From CAYLPJ01 sp964385465 (lineage in GTDB: Bacteria > Planctomycetota > Phycisphaerae > SM23-33), in contig CAYLPJ010000122.1 in the NCBI GenBank assembly GCA_964385465.1, positions 1 to 5,903 of the forward strand: a stretch of 5,903 nucleotides of DNA, given 5' to 3'. The notes under the pieces were generated by a model. It worked only from the letters and a program-made list of their open reading frames with translations. It had not been told where the DNA came from and did no database searches. Shown here piece by piece: positions 1 through 5,840 of the stretch. The translations under genes and the position numbers were made by a program. Each line of letters starts with the position of its first letter. Position 1 is the stretch's first letter.

Positions 1-110
1 CCGCCGCACTCCACAGGGCGCGCAGCGGGATCTGGAGGGCGTGGGCCGGGGCGGCGGTTTCCTCGCCAACAACGACCGCCGACACACCAACATCGTCGCG
101 GCAGGCGTGC
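1..110. repeat. diverged left-edge copy of the edge repeat family
   Basis: Bases 1-15 are the exact reverse complement of 5830-5844 near the right edge. Bases 59-109 align without gaps to 5697-5747; by hand I count 36 of 51 identical positions. The best-kept block is CGTCGCGGCA at 94-103, followed by GCGTGC at 105-110, matching 5732-5741 and 5743-5748. The copy lies in the same orientation as the right-edge repeats but is much more diverged, and its middle (16-50) has no match that I see in this window. It may run beyond base 1. No open frame here looks like a gene. It is probably a dispersed intergenic repeat; its function is unknown. Confidence 0.6.
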
Positions 111-167
111 AGACGGCGGGCGCCGGCGCCTTCGGCGGGTTGCTTCGCGGGCGGGGGCGGATATCGT

Positions 168-206
168 GGGAACGGAGTGTAACCCCTCGCCGGGCGGGCG
201 CGTATG
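168..206 (+). promoter_or_regulatory. weak ECF-like promoter candidate upstream of the sigma operon
   Basis: GGGAAC at 168-173 resembles the GGAAC -35 element used by many ECF sigma factors, and CGTATG at 201-206 resembles a -10 element. The 27-base gap between them is much longer than the usual 15-17 bases, and at the proper distance I see only GC-rich sequence without a CGTC-like element. The position, 50-90 bases before the first gene of a sigma-factor operon, is what an autoregulated promoter would need. The call rests mainly on the GGGAAC and the location. The rest of 111-256 holds no gene that I can support. Confidence 0.2.
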
Positions 207-243
207 CGGTGTGACGTTGGAAGCGGTCCGATGGCGAAGGAAC

Positions 244-249
244 AAGGAG
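244..249 (+). promoter_or_regulatory. ribosome binding site of the secreted-protein gene
   Basis: AAGGAG lies seven bases before the ATG at 257, a near-ideal spacing. It fixes this start over the longer overlapping open frame that begins at 166 in another phase. Confidence 0.75.
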
Positions 250-256
250 CCGAGCA

Positions 257-1270
257 ATGAAACGCATTCTCGCAGGTCTGATGGTGATGACGGTCGCGTC
301 GGTCGCGGCCATGGGCGGCGGGCTGAAGACCGAGCAGGTCGCCGGCGACGCGGTGTGGGTGGCGCACCTGGACGCGGTGGCGCTGCTCAAGAGCGGCATC
401 GCGAAGTTCGTGCTGGCCGAGGCGGAGAGGAAGGAAGGCTTCCTCAACGGCATCGCGACGATGCGGCAGGAGTTGGGGTTCGACCCGCTGCGGGACGTTC
501 GCGGCGTGACGCTGTACGGCAAGGTCCACGGGGACGAGAGCGGCGTGGTCGTCTTCGATGCCACGACCGACCGCGAGAAGCTCCTGGGCATCGTCGCCCA
601 GCGGGCGCCCTACAAGCAAAGCCAGTACGGGGACTACACGCTTCACCAGTGGACGGACCCGGCCAAGACCGTCCGGGACAAGCGGGCCGGCGAGCAGGTG
701 GTCCGCCCGGCGAGGGAGCGGTTCGGCTGCTTCCACGATCCCAACACCATCCTCGTGGCCACGTCCATGGACCTGCTGAAGGACGCCATCGACGTCCTCG
801 ACGGCGAGGCCCGCAGCCTTGCCGAGACCGAGGCCCTGCCCACGCTGCCCAAGCCGGCGCCGGGCGTCTTCCTGACGCTGGCGGCCGAGGACATCAAGCC
901 GCCGGCGCCGAAGCCCGGCCAACGGCCGAGGCCCCACGCGGCGGTGCTGCGGAACATCACGGACCTGTCGCTTCAGCTCGGGGAGGTGGAGGAGGCGATG
1001 TTCCTTCACCTCACCGCCCTTGCCGGGACGCCGAAGCAGGCGATGCGGGTCCGGCAGGTGGTCCAGGGGCTGGTGGCGGTCTGGCAGATCATGCTGGCCG
1101 AACGCGAGGACCTGCCCGTCCTGGGCGAGACGGTCCAGGTCAACGGCGAGGGGGGCACGGTGACGATTGACGCCGCGGTGCCTACGGTCTCGCTGATCGA
1201 GATGATCCAGACCATCGCGGCCAAGAGGGCGGCGATGCAGCAAGGAGCCGGGCGCGGACGCCGATGGTGA
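257..1270 (+). CDS. secreted protein of unknown function, first gene of the ECF sigma operon
   Basis: The 337-residue product begins with a Sec-type signal peptide: K2 and R3, then a hydrophobic stretch to about residue 18 rich in Ala, Val and Met. The mature protein is therefore probably periplasmic or exported. I recognise no enzyme motif. Visible landmarks are an early WVAHLD segment (34-39), a FDPLRDVRGVTLYG stretch (75-88), a second segment FHDPNTILVATS (159-170) followed by a helix MDLLKDAIDVL (171-181), and a Pro-rich linker (about 212-226). The C-terminus is basic (GRGRRW). The alternation of short strands and helices suggests a duplicated alpha/beta fold, but this is inference. The start is set by AAGGAG at 244-249. 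The last seven bases overlap the sigma factor gene, so the two are surely co-transcribed and probably translationally coupled. A role in the process sensed by the downstream anti-sigma factor is possible but unproven. Confidence 0.85.
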   Translation: MKRILAGLMVMTVASVAAMGGGLKTEQVAGDAVWVAHLDAVALLKSGIAKFVLAEAERKEGFLNGIATMRQELGFDPLRDVRGVTLYGKVHGDESGVVVFDATTDREKLLGIVAQRAPYKQSQYGDYTLHQWTDPAKTVRDKRAGEQVVRPARERFGCFHDPNTILVATSMDLLKDAIDVLDGEARSLAETEALPTLPKPAPGVFLTLAAEDIKPPAPKPGQRPRPHAAVLRNITDLSLQLGEVEEAMFLHLTALAGTPKQAMRVRQVVQGLVAVWQIMLAEREDLPVLGETVQVNGEGGTVTIDAAVPTVSLIEMIQTIAAKRAAMQQGAGRGRRW

Positions 1271-1857
1271 ACGCCGCCGCGACATCCTCCGGGCGGGGGG
1301 GGCGCAGCGACGAGCAGTTGGCCGCCGCCGCGGCCGACGGATCGGTGAGCAGCTTCGAGGCCCTGGTCGATCGCCTGGGGCCTCGCCTGCTGCGCTACCT
1401 GACCGGGCGGGTCCGCGACGCCCACGCGGCCGAGGACCTCGTCCAGGAGACGTTCCTTCGAGCCTACCGCCACCTCGACCGGTACGACCCGTCGCGGAGC
1501 TTCTCGACGTGGCTGTTCACGATCGCCACGCGGCTGGCGATCAGCCACTGGCGGGCGAAGCGGGCGCACGTGCCCGCCGACGCGGTGGACCCGCCGGCGC
1601 CGGCGGAGGACGGCCCGGCGGAGATTGCCGGCCGGCGGGAGCGCGACCGCGGGTTGTGGGCGACGGCGCGGCGGCTGTTGTCAGACGATCAGTACACCGC
1701 CCTGTGGTTCCGCTACGCCGAGGACATGCCCGTCCGCGACGTGGCCGAGGTGATGGGCAAGTCGTTGAGCAACGCCAAGGTGCTCCTGCACAGGGCGCAC
1801 AAGCGGATGTTGCGGCACATGGCCCCGGCGGAGGCCGGGGTACGAAATGAGGTGTAG
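1264..1857 (+). CDS. ECF-type RNA polymerase sigma factor (sigma-70 family)
   Basis: The 197-residue product has the two-domain layout of ECF sigma factors. Region 2 spans about residues 30-97 and contains the core-binding and -10 recognition helices, including DAHAAEDLVQETFLRAYRHL (52-71) and the RSFSTWLFTIATR block (78-90). A variable Pro/Ala-rich linker (about 103-120) follows. Region 4 (about 138-187) ends in a helix-turn-helix: MPVRDVAEVMG (155-165) then SLSNAKVLLHRAHKRM (167-182), which would read the -35 element. It should direct core RNA polymerase to a small regulon. The ATG at 1264 sits inside ATGGTGA, shared with the stop of the upstream gene. The nearest purine-rich site, AAGGAG at 1242-1247, is 16 bases away, too far for efficient direct initiation, so coupling to the upstream gene is likely. 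The anti-sigma gene overlaps its 3' end. No unusual C-terminal extension is present. The ECF subgroup cannot be assigned by eye. Confidence 0.95.
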   Translation: MVNAAATSSGRGGRSDEQLAAAAADGSVSSFEALVDRLGPRLLRYLTGRVRDAHAAEDLVQETFLRAYRHLDRYDPSRSFSTWLFTIATRLAISHWRAKRAHVPADAVDPPAPAEDGPAEIAGRRERDRGLWATARRLLSDDQYTALWFRYAEDMPVRDVAEVMGKSLSNAKVLLHRAHKRMLRHMAPAEAGVRNEV

Positions 1858-2506
1858 CATGTGGTGCCGGATCGTACAGCGAATCCTGATGCGGCGGCGG
1901 TCGGCCGGTCGCGACCTCCCCGGACGGGTCGGCGAGCACCTCGCCCGCTGCCCGCGATGCCGCCAGGCCGACGAGCAGCTTGCCGACCTCGCCGACGGCC
2001 TGCGGGCCGACACCCCGCCCGAGCCGGACCTCCCGCCGGCATTGCGGGAGCGGATCCTGCGGGCGGCGAAGCACGCCAGGCCGGGCAGTGCGGCGGAAGG
2101 CACGCCCGAGACCGGGGGGCCTTCGACGAGGATCACGTTGCGGCCGGTGCTGGTGATGGCCGCGGCCGCGAGCGTTCTGCTGGCCATCACGCTGGCGGCG
2201 CTGTTCGCCCCGGTGTCCCCGCCGCCGCCGGGCGGCTCGGCGCGGACGCCCCCCCCGGCCGTGCCGGGCCCCGACGACGTCACCGAGCCGTTCTGGCAGG
2301 GCGTGGACACGCTGGCCAACGACCCCGTCGAGGCCGAGCTGGCCCGCCTGGCCGAGGACGCCCGCGAGCTGAGCTCGGGCATGCTGGCGTGCATTCCGGG
2401 GGACCTCATGCCCGCCGGCGAAGGCCTGATCGACGCGCTGCTGGCACCGGCGGGACCGGCGAGGCGGGCGCGCCCCGCACCGACTTCCGGACCGCAGCCC
2501 GGATAG
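1847..2506 (+). CDS. single-pass membrane anti-sigma factor with zinc-finger (ZAS-type) motif
   Basis: The 219-residue product carries HLARCPRC, with H31, C35 and C38 in the HxxxCxxC pattern of zinc-associated anti-sigma domains; C3 or C7 could supply a further ligand. Residues 98-121 form one strongly hydrophobic membrane span, preceded by basic residues, so the N-terminal domain should be cytoplasmic and bind the sigma factor. Residues 122-142 are Pro-rich (SPPPPGG, TPPPAVP), and the remaining region to 219 would be periplasmic, with an acidic helical stretch around 143-180. The gene overlaps the sigma factor by 11 bases, the usual genetic arrangement of such pairs. A second in-frame ATG at 1859 follows the sigma stop directly and has GAGGTG at 1849-1854, so the true start may be four codons later; the HxxxCxxC motif is unaffected, but C3 would be lost. 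The signal that releases the sigma factor is unknown. Confidence 0.85.
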   Translation: MRCSMWCRIVQRILMRRRSAGRDLPGRVGEHLARCPRCRQADEQLADLADGLRADTPPEPDLPPALRERILRAAKHARPGSAAEGTPETGGPSTRITLRPVLVMAAAASVLLAITLAALFAPVSPPPPGGSARTPPPAVPGPDDVTEPFWQGVDTLANDPVEAELARLAEDARELSSGMLACIPGDLMPAGEGLIDALLAPAGPARRARPAPTSGPQPG

Positions 2507-2528
2507 CGGCCCGTGCTCGGTGGCCGGT

Positions 2529-2550
2529 GGCCGGAAAGACGCGGCCGGCC
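2529..2550 (+). terminator. possible hairpin after the sigma operon, without a T-tract
   Basis: GGCCGG at 2529-2534 pairs with CCGGCC at 2545-2550 around a ten-base loop, starting 23 bases after the anti-sigma stop. A perfect 12-base palindrome, CCGACGCGTCGG, overlaps and follows it at 2550-2561. No run of T follows, so this is not a classical intrinsic terminator. At this GC content such pairings can arise by chance. Confidence 0.25.
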
Positions 2551-2598
2551 CGACGCGTCGGTAGACGGCGGAAGCCTCTCCCCGGCCAGCGGTTCCTG

Positions 2599-2614
2599 CC
2601 GCCGTCCGCGGCGG
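2599..2614 (+). promoter_or_regulatory. strong hairpin just upstream of the CocE-like hydrolase gene
   Basis: CCGCCG (2599-2604) and CGGCGG (2609-2614) form a perfect six-pair stem closed by TCCG, a UNCG-type tetraloop in RNA. It ends 13 bases before the GGAGG ribosome binding site. An alternative eight-pair stem, GACGGCGG (2564-2571) with CCGCCGTC (2599-2606), would compete with it. The spacer has no gene and no clear promoter motif. The hairpin could be a weak terminator or a leader structure; neither is shown. Confidence 0.25.
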
Positions 2615-2627
2615 GTAGACTGTGTGT

Positions 2628-2632
2628 GGAGG
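2628..2632 (+). promoter_or_regulatory. ribosome binding site fixing the hydrolase start
   Basis: GGAGG stands seven bases before the ATG at 2640. This choice gives a product that begins directly with a signal peptide (MKRKALVFAV) and rejects the in-frame GTG at 2622, which would add six residues and lies upstream of the site. Confidence 0.75.
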
Positions 2633-2639
2633 CCCAGCG

Positions 2640-4508
2640 ATGAAACGTAAGGCCCTTGTGTTTGCGGTACTGTCTCTTGCGGCCGGCGCGGCCGCCGCGG
2701 CCGCGGCGGTGCAGCCGAGCCATTACCGCATCGTCAACGCCCTGCTGGAGCGGTTCGACGCCGACGGCGACCGCGCGCTCGACGCCGCCGAGACCGCCAG
2801 GCTCGAGGCCCACGTCGCCAGGCGATACAAGGGCGGCGGGGTCGTCATCCTCCGGGCCGTGCTGGCCGCCGCCGACGCCGACCGCGACGGGCGCATCACC
2901 GAGGCCGAGTGGAAGGCCCTCGGCGAGCGCGTGGCGGGCAGGGGCGGCAAGGCGCGTCCGCGCGTTCGCCCGAGGACGTACCGGGTGGCCATGAGCGACG
3001 GCGCGCGGCTGGCGACGGACGTTTACCTGCCCGCCGGCAAGGGCCCCTGGCCGACGGTGCTGATGCGAACGCCGTACGGCAAGGCCCGCAGCGCGGCGCT
3101 CTGGCCGGTGGAGGAAGGCTGCGCCGTGGTCGCCCAGGACATGCGGGGGCGGTTCACCTCCGAGGGCAAGGACATCCCGTTCGTCGCCTGCGGCTGGGGC
3201 GAGCACCGCGACGGGGCCGACACCGTCGACTGGATCCGCAAGCAGCCGTGGTCGGACGGCAAGGTCGCCACGCTGGGTGGCTCTGCGCTGGGCATCACGC
3301 AGTACCTCCTGGCCGGCGCGGCGCCGGAGGGGCTGGTCGCCCAGTACATCAGCGTGGCGGCCTCGAGCCTGTACCACCACGCCGGGTACGTCGGCGGGGC
3401 GTTCCGCAAGAGCCAGGTGGCGGCGTGGCTTGGCGGCAACCGGTTCGACCCCGAGGCGATGGCGACCTTCCGCGCCCACCCGACCTACGACGCCTACTGG
3501 CGCCGCCTCGACGCGACCGCCCGCGCCGCCGAAGCCAACTGCCCCGCCGTCCACCGCGGCGGGTGGTTCGACACGTTCAGCCTCGGCACGGTAGAGGGCT
3601 GGCGGACGCGACAGCACCGCGGCGGGCCCGGCGCCCGCGGGCGGCAGAAGCTCCTGATGGGCCCGTGGACCCACGGCCGGGGAACCGGCGAGCTGACCTT
3701 CCCCGACAGCGCGGCCCCCGCCGGCTACGATGCCTCCACCTGGCTGGGCCACTGGCTCCGGGGCGCCGACAACGGCGCCGCGGGCCTCCCGCCGGTGGCG
3801 TACTACGTCCTGGGCGACACGTCGCGGCCCGACGCCCCGGGCAACGAGTGGCGGTTCGCCGACGACTGGCCCCTGCCCCATACGCCGACGACGTGGCACT
3901 TCCGCGCCGACGGGGGGCTGGCAAGGGCCCGCCCCGACGCCGGCGTGCGGCAGTACACCTTCGACCCGGGCGACCCCTGCCCCACCGTCGGCGGCTGCAA
4001 CCTCGCCTTGCCCAAGGGCCCGAGGGACCAGCGGCGGATCGAGAAACGCCCCGACGTGCTGACCTTCACCACCGCCCCCCTGCCCGAGCCGGTCGAGATC
4101 ACCGGGCACGGCACGGCGAGGATCTTCCTCGCCAGCTCCGCCGCCGACACCGACCTGTCCGTCCGCCTCTGCGACGTGTATCCCAGCGGCGCGAGCTATC
4201 TCATGGCCGAGGGGATGCTGCGCCTGCGGTTCCGCGGCGGCTTCGAGAAGCCCCGGCCGCTGGCGCCCGGCGAGGTCGTCGAGGTCGAGGTGGAGCTCTG
4301 GCCGGTGAGCCTGGTGCTCAACCGCGGGCACCGCCTGCGGATCGACGTGACCAGCTCGAACCACCCGCGCTTCGACGTGAATCCCGGCACGGGCAGGCCG
4401 CACGTTCCCGGCGGAAAGATCGTCCGCCAGACCAACCGCATCCACTGCGGCGGGCAGCGACCCAGCGGCGTGATCCTGCCTGTGGTCCGGGCGCGACGGG
4501 CAGGCTAG
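2640..4508 (+). CDS. exported CocE/NonD-type alpha/beta hydrolase with N-terminal EF-hand pair
   Basis: The 622-residue product starts with a Sec signal peptide (MKRK, then a hydrophobic Ala-rich run to about residue 23). Residues 30-100 hold two EF-hand loops: D40-D42-D44-D48-E51, where Arg45 replaces the usual Gly, and the canonical D79-D81-D83-G84-I86-E90. The catalytic domain (about 112-350) resembles the S15/CocE family. It has RTPYGK with Y146 (oxyanion-hole Tyr in cocaine esterase), GGSALG with nucleophile S215, GGWFD with D311, and GPWTHG with H345, so the triad appears complete. The C-terminal part (about 470-616) matches the jelly-roll domain of X-Pro dipeptidyl-peptidase-like enzymes, including LNRGHRLRIDVTSSNHPRFD. 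Such enzymes cleave esters or amides, some of them acyl-proline peptides; the substrate here is unknown. The product is longer than typical family members because of the EF-hand segment. Its stop shares CTAG with the convergent serine hydrolase gene. Confidence 0.9.
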   Translation: MKRKALVFAVLSLAAGAAAAAAAVQPSHYRIVNALLERFDADGDRALDAAETARLEAHVARRYKGGGVVILRAVLAAADADRDGRITEAEWKALGERVAGRGGKARPRVRPRTYRVAMSDGARLATDVYLPAGKGPWPTVLMRTPYGKARSAALWPVEEGCAVVAQDMRGRFTSEGKDIPFVACGWGEHRDGADTVDWIRKQPWSDGKVATLGGSALGITQYLLAGAAPEGLVAQYISVAASSLYHHAGYVGGAFRKSQVAAWLGGNRFDPEAMATFRAHPTYDAYWRRLDATARAAEANCPAVHRGGWFDTFSLGTVEGWRTRQHRGGPGARGRQKLLMGPWTHGRGTGELTFPDSAAPAGYDASTWLGHWLRGADNGAAGLPPVAYYVLGDTSRPDAPGNEWRFADDWPLPHTPTTWHFRADGGLARARPDAGVRQYTFDPGDPCPTVGGCNLALPKGPRDQRRIEKRPDVLTFTTAPLPEPVEITGHGTARIFLASSAADTDLSVRLCDVYPSGASYLMAEGMLRLRFRGGFEKPRPLAPGEVVEVEVELWPVSLVLNRGHRLRIDVTSSNHPRFDVNPGTGRPHVPGGKIVRQTNRIHCGGQRPSGVILPVVRARRAG

Positions 4509-5644
4509 TCCGAGCGGCGGGGGCTCGGCGGCAGGTGGGCCAGGATCACCGTGGAGGCGGCCTCGTCGCAGGCCTTCCGGGCGGCCTCGCCGCCCTGGTT
4601 TGTCACGGCGAGGACCGCGAAGTCCCGCCGCGGCGCCAGCCACGCGACGGCGTAGTTCATCGTGTTGCTGCCGTTGTGCATCAACGCCGCCCCGCCCGCC
4701 CAGTCCCGGTCGGCGACGACCCAACCCATCGCGTAGTGCCCACCCGCCGGCGGAGTGTGGAGACGCTTCCAGCTCGCCGGGGAGAGCCCCAGCGGCGTCG
4801 CCCGCCCCCGGGCGCCGGCAACGTGGGCGGCCGCGAACCGCGCCCAGTCGGCCAGCGAGCAGTGCACCCGCCCTGCCGGCGAGAGGATCGGGGGGTTGTC
4901 GCTGAGCCGGCCGGGGCCGACCGGCTTGGCACGCCCGTCCTCGCCGACGGCGTGCTGGTAGGGCTGGTCGATCCGCCCGGCGGTGCCCATCGCCCCGAAG
5001 CCCAAGGCGGTCATCTTCAGCGGGGCGAAGACCTCGCGGCGGATGAGTTCCTGCCAGCCGGCGTCGGCGGCGTGCTCGGCGAGGGCGGCGGCGAGGGCGT
5101 AGCCGGCGTTGGAATAGCTGTACGTCTCGCCCGGCGGGGCCTTGGGGGGCACGGCGAGGATGCCGCGGGCGTACGTCAGCCGCTGCCGCCTGCCGCTGCC
5201 GCGCAGGCGGAAGTACCGCCCGAAGCTCACCCCGGGCGGCGCGTTGGCGACCACCGCCGCACGGTGGCGAAGCAGGTGCGTCAGCGTCGCCTCGCGGTAG
5301 CCGGGGTGCATCGCGCCGGCGACCTCCCGCGGCAGCCCGCCCGCCAGCGTCGTGTCCCACGCCAGCCGCCCCCTCTCGACGAGCCGGGCGATCAGCGTGG
5401 CGGTCATCGCCTTCGTGCACGAGCCGATGTGGAAAAGGTCCTCCCGCGTGACGGGCACGTCGCAGCCGGCCTTGCGGACGCCGACGGCACCGATCCCCGC
5501 CAGGCGCCCGCCGCGGACCATCGCCGCCGCCAGCGCGGGCACGCCCCGGCGGGCGCGGATCGGCCGGAGCAGCCCCTCGAGCCCCGCCGGCGCGTTCGGC
5601 TCGCCCGCCGAGGCCATGCTCGCCAGCAGCGTCAGAATGCCCAT
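4505..5644 (-). CDS. exported beta-lactamase-family serine hydrolase (class C-like, SxxK)
   Basis: With the ATG at 5644 the product has 379 residues. It shows all three active-site motifs of the penicillin-binding-protein/class C beta-lactamase fold: SCTK with nucleophile S75 and K78, YSN with Y177 and N179, and HNG (323-325) in place of KTG. Further support comes from LTHLLRHR (121-128) and PPGETYSYSNAGYALAAAL (170-188). Family members act as esterases, D-amino peptidases or carboxypeptidases, so a true beta-lactamase role should not be assumed. MGILTLLASMASA looks like a short signal peptide but lacks the usual basic residues. They occur just upstream in frame (RCVRR), and no ATG, GTG or TTG lies between there and a GTG at 5725 inside a repeat, so the start is uncertain. 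No good ribosome binding site precedes 5644. The stop overlaps that of the convergent CocE-like gene. Confidence 0.88.
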   Translation of the reverse strand: MGILTLLASMASAGEPNAPAGLEGLLRPIRARRGVPALAAAMVRGGRLAGIGAVGVRKAGCDVPVTREDLFHIGSCTKAMTATLIARLVERGRLAWDTTLAGGLPREVAGAMHPGYREATLTHLLRHRAAVVANAPPGVSFGRYFRLRGSGRRQRLTYARGILAVPPKAPPGETYSYSNAGYALAAALAEHAADAGWQELIRREVFAPLKMTALGFGAMGTAGRIDQPYQHAVGEDGRAKPVGPGRLSDNPPILSPAGRVHCSLADWARFAAAHVAGARGRATPLGLSPASWKRLHTPPAGGHYAMGWVVADRDWAGGAALMHNGSNTMNYAVAWLAPRRDFAVLAVTNQGGEAARKACDEAASTVILAHLPPSPRRSD

Positions 5645-5676
5645 CGCCCGCCGAACGCAACGGAGCCCACGAACCC

Positions 5677-5741
5677 CGGCGGCAGCGACGCCGCTTTTCT
5701 TCGCCGACGGGGGGCGCCCGCACACCGGGGGCGTCGCGGCA
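5677..5741. repeat. 65-base edge repeat, inner right copy
   Basis: This copy matches 5839-5903 at 60 of 65 positions without gaps, at an offset of exactly 162 bases. Its ends pair: GCGACGCC (5685-5692) with GGCGTCGC (5730-5737). The conserved core includes a short T-rich stretch around 5695-5701. It lies 33 bases upstream of the ATG chosen for the serine hydrolase, so that gene's promoter or real start may fall inside it. It is probably a dispersed non-coding repeat of unknown function. Confidence 0.85.
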
Positions 5742-5803
5742 AGCGTGCTCGCGTCGGGCGCGGAGGGGGCCCACGCCGCCCGCAAGGACGGCCATAGCCT
5801 TGT

Positions 5804-5840
5804 CGCACTCCACGGCAGTCGCCGCCAAATGTGGAGTGCG
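5804..5840. repeat. 10-bp inverted repeat between the two right-edge copies
   Basis: CGCACTCCAC (5804-5813) and GTGGAGTGCG (5831-5840) are perfect reverse complements around a 17-base loop that can itself form a small GGC/GCC stem. The nine-base core GCACTCCAC occurs a third time at 6-14. The right arm runs directly into the outer 65-base copy, so it is likely part of the same composite element. No T-run follows on either strand, so a terminator is not indicated. Confidence 0.75.

Noticed and set aside
166..1170. Plus-strand open frame of 334 codons overlapping the first gene
   Set aside because: It has no ribosome binding site or motif and is rich in Arg and Gly. The frame starting at 257 has a clear ribosome site, a signal peptide and plausible folded sequence.
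1681..2409. Minus-strand open frames opposite the sigma and anti-sigma genes
   Set aside because: They are Ser/Arg/Ala-rich shadows of genes with clear sigma-factor and zinc-finger motifs on the other strand.
4505..5644. Antibiotic-resistance beta-lactamase
   Set aside because: The third motif is HNG rather than KTG, and the family is dominated by esterases and peptidases. Nothing in the neighbourhood suggests resistance.
2909..5797. Plus-strand open frame of 962 codons overlapping both hydrolases
   Set aside because: Its composition is Arg/Gly/Pro/Ala-rich, it shows no recognisable fold, and it lies in a different phase from the CocE-like gene, which has a signal peptide, a triad and a ribosome binding site.
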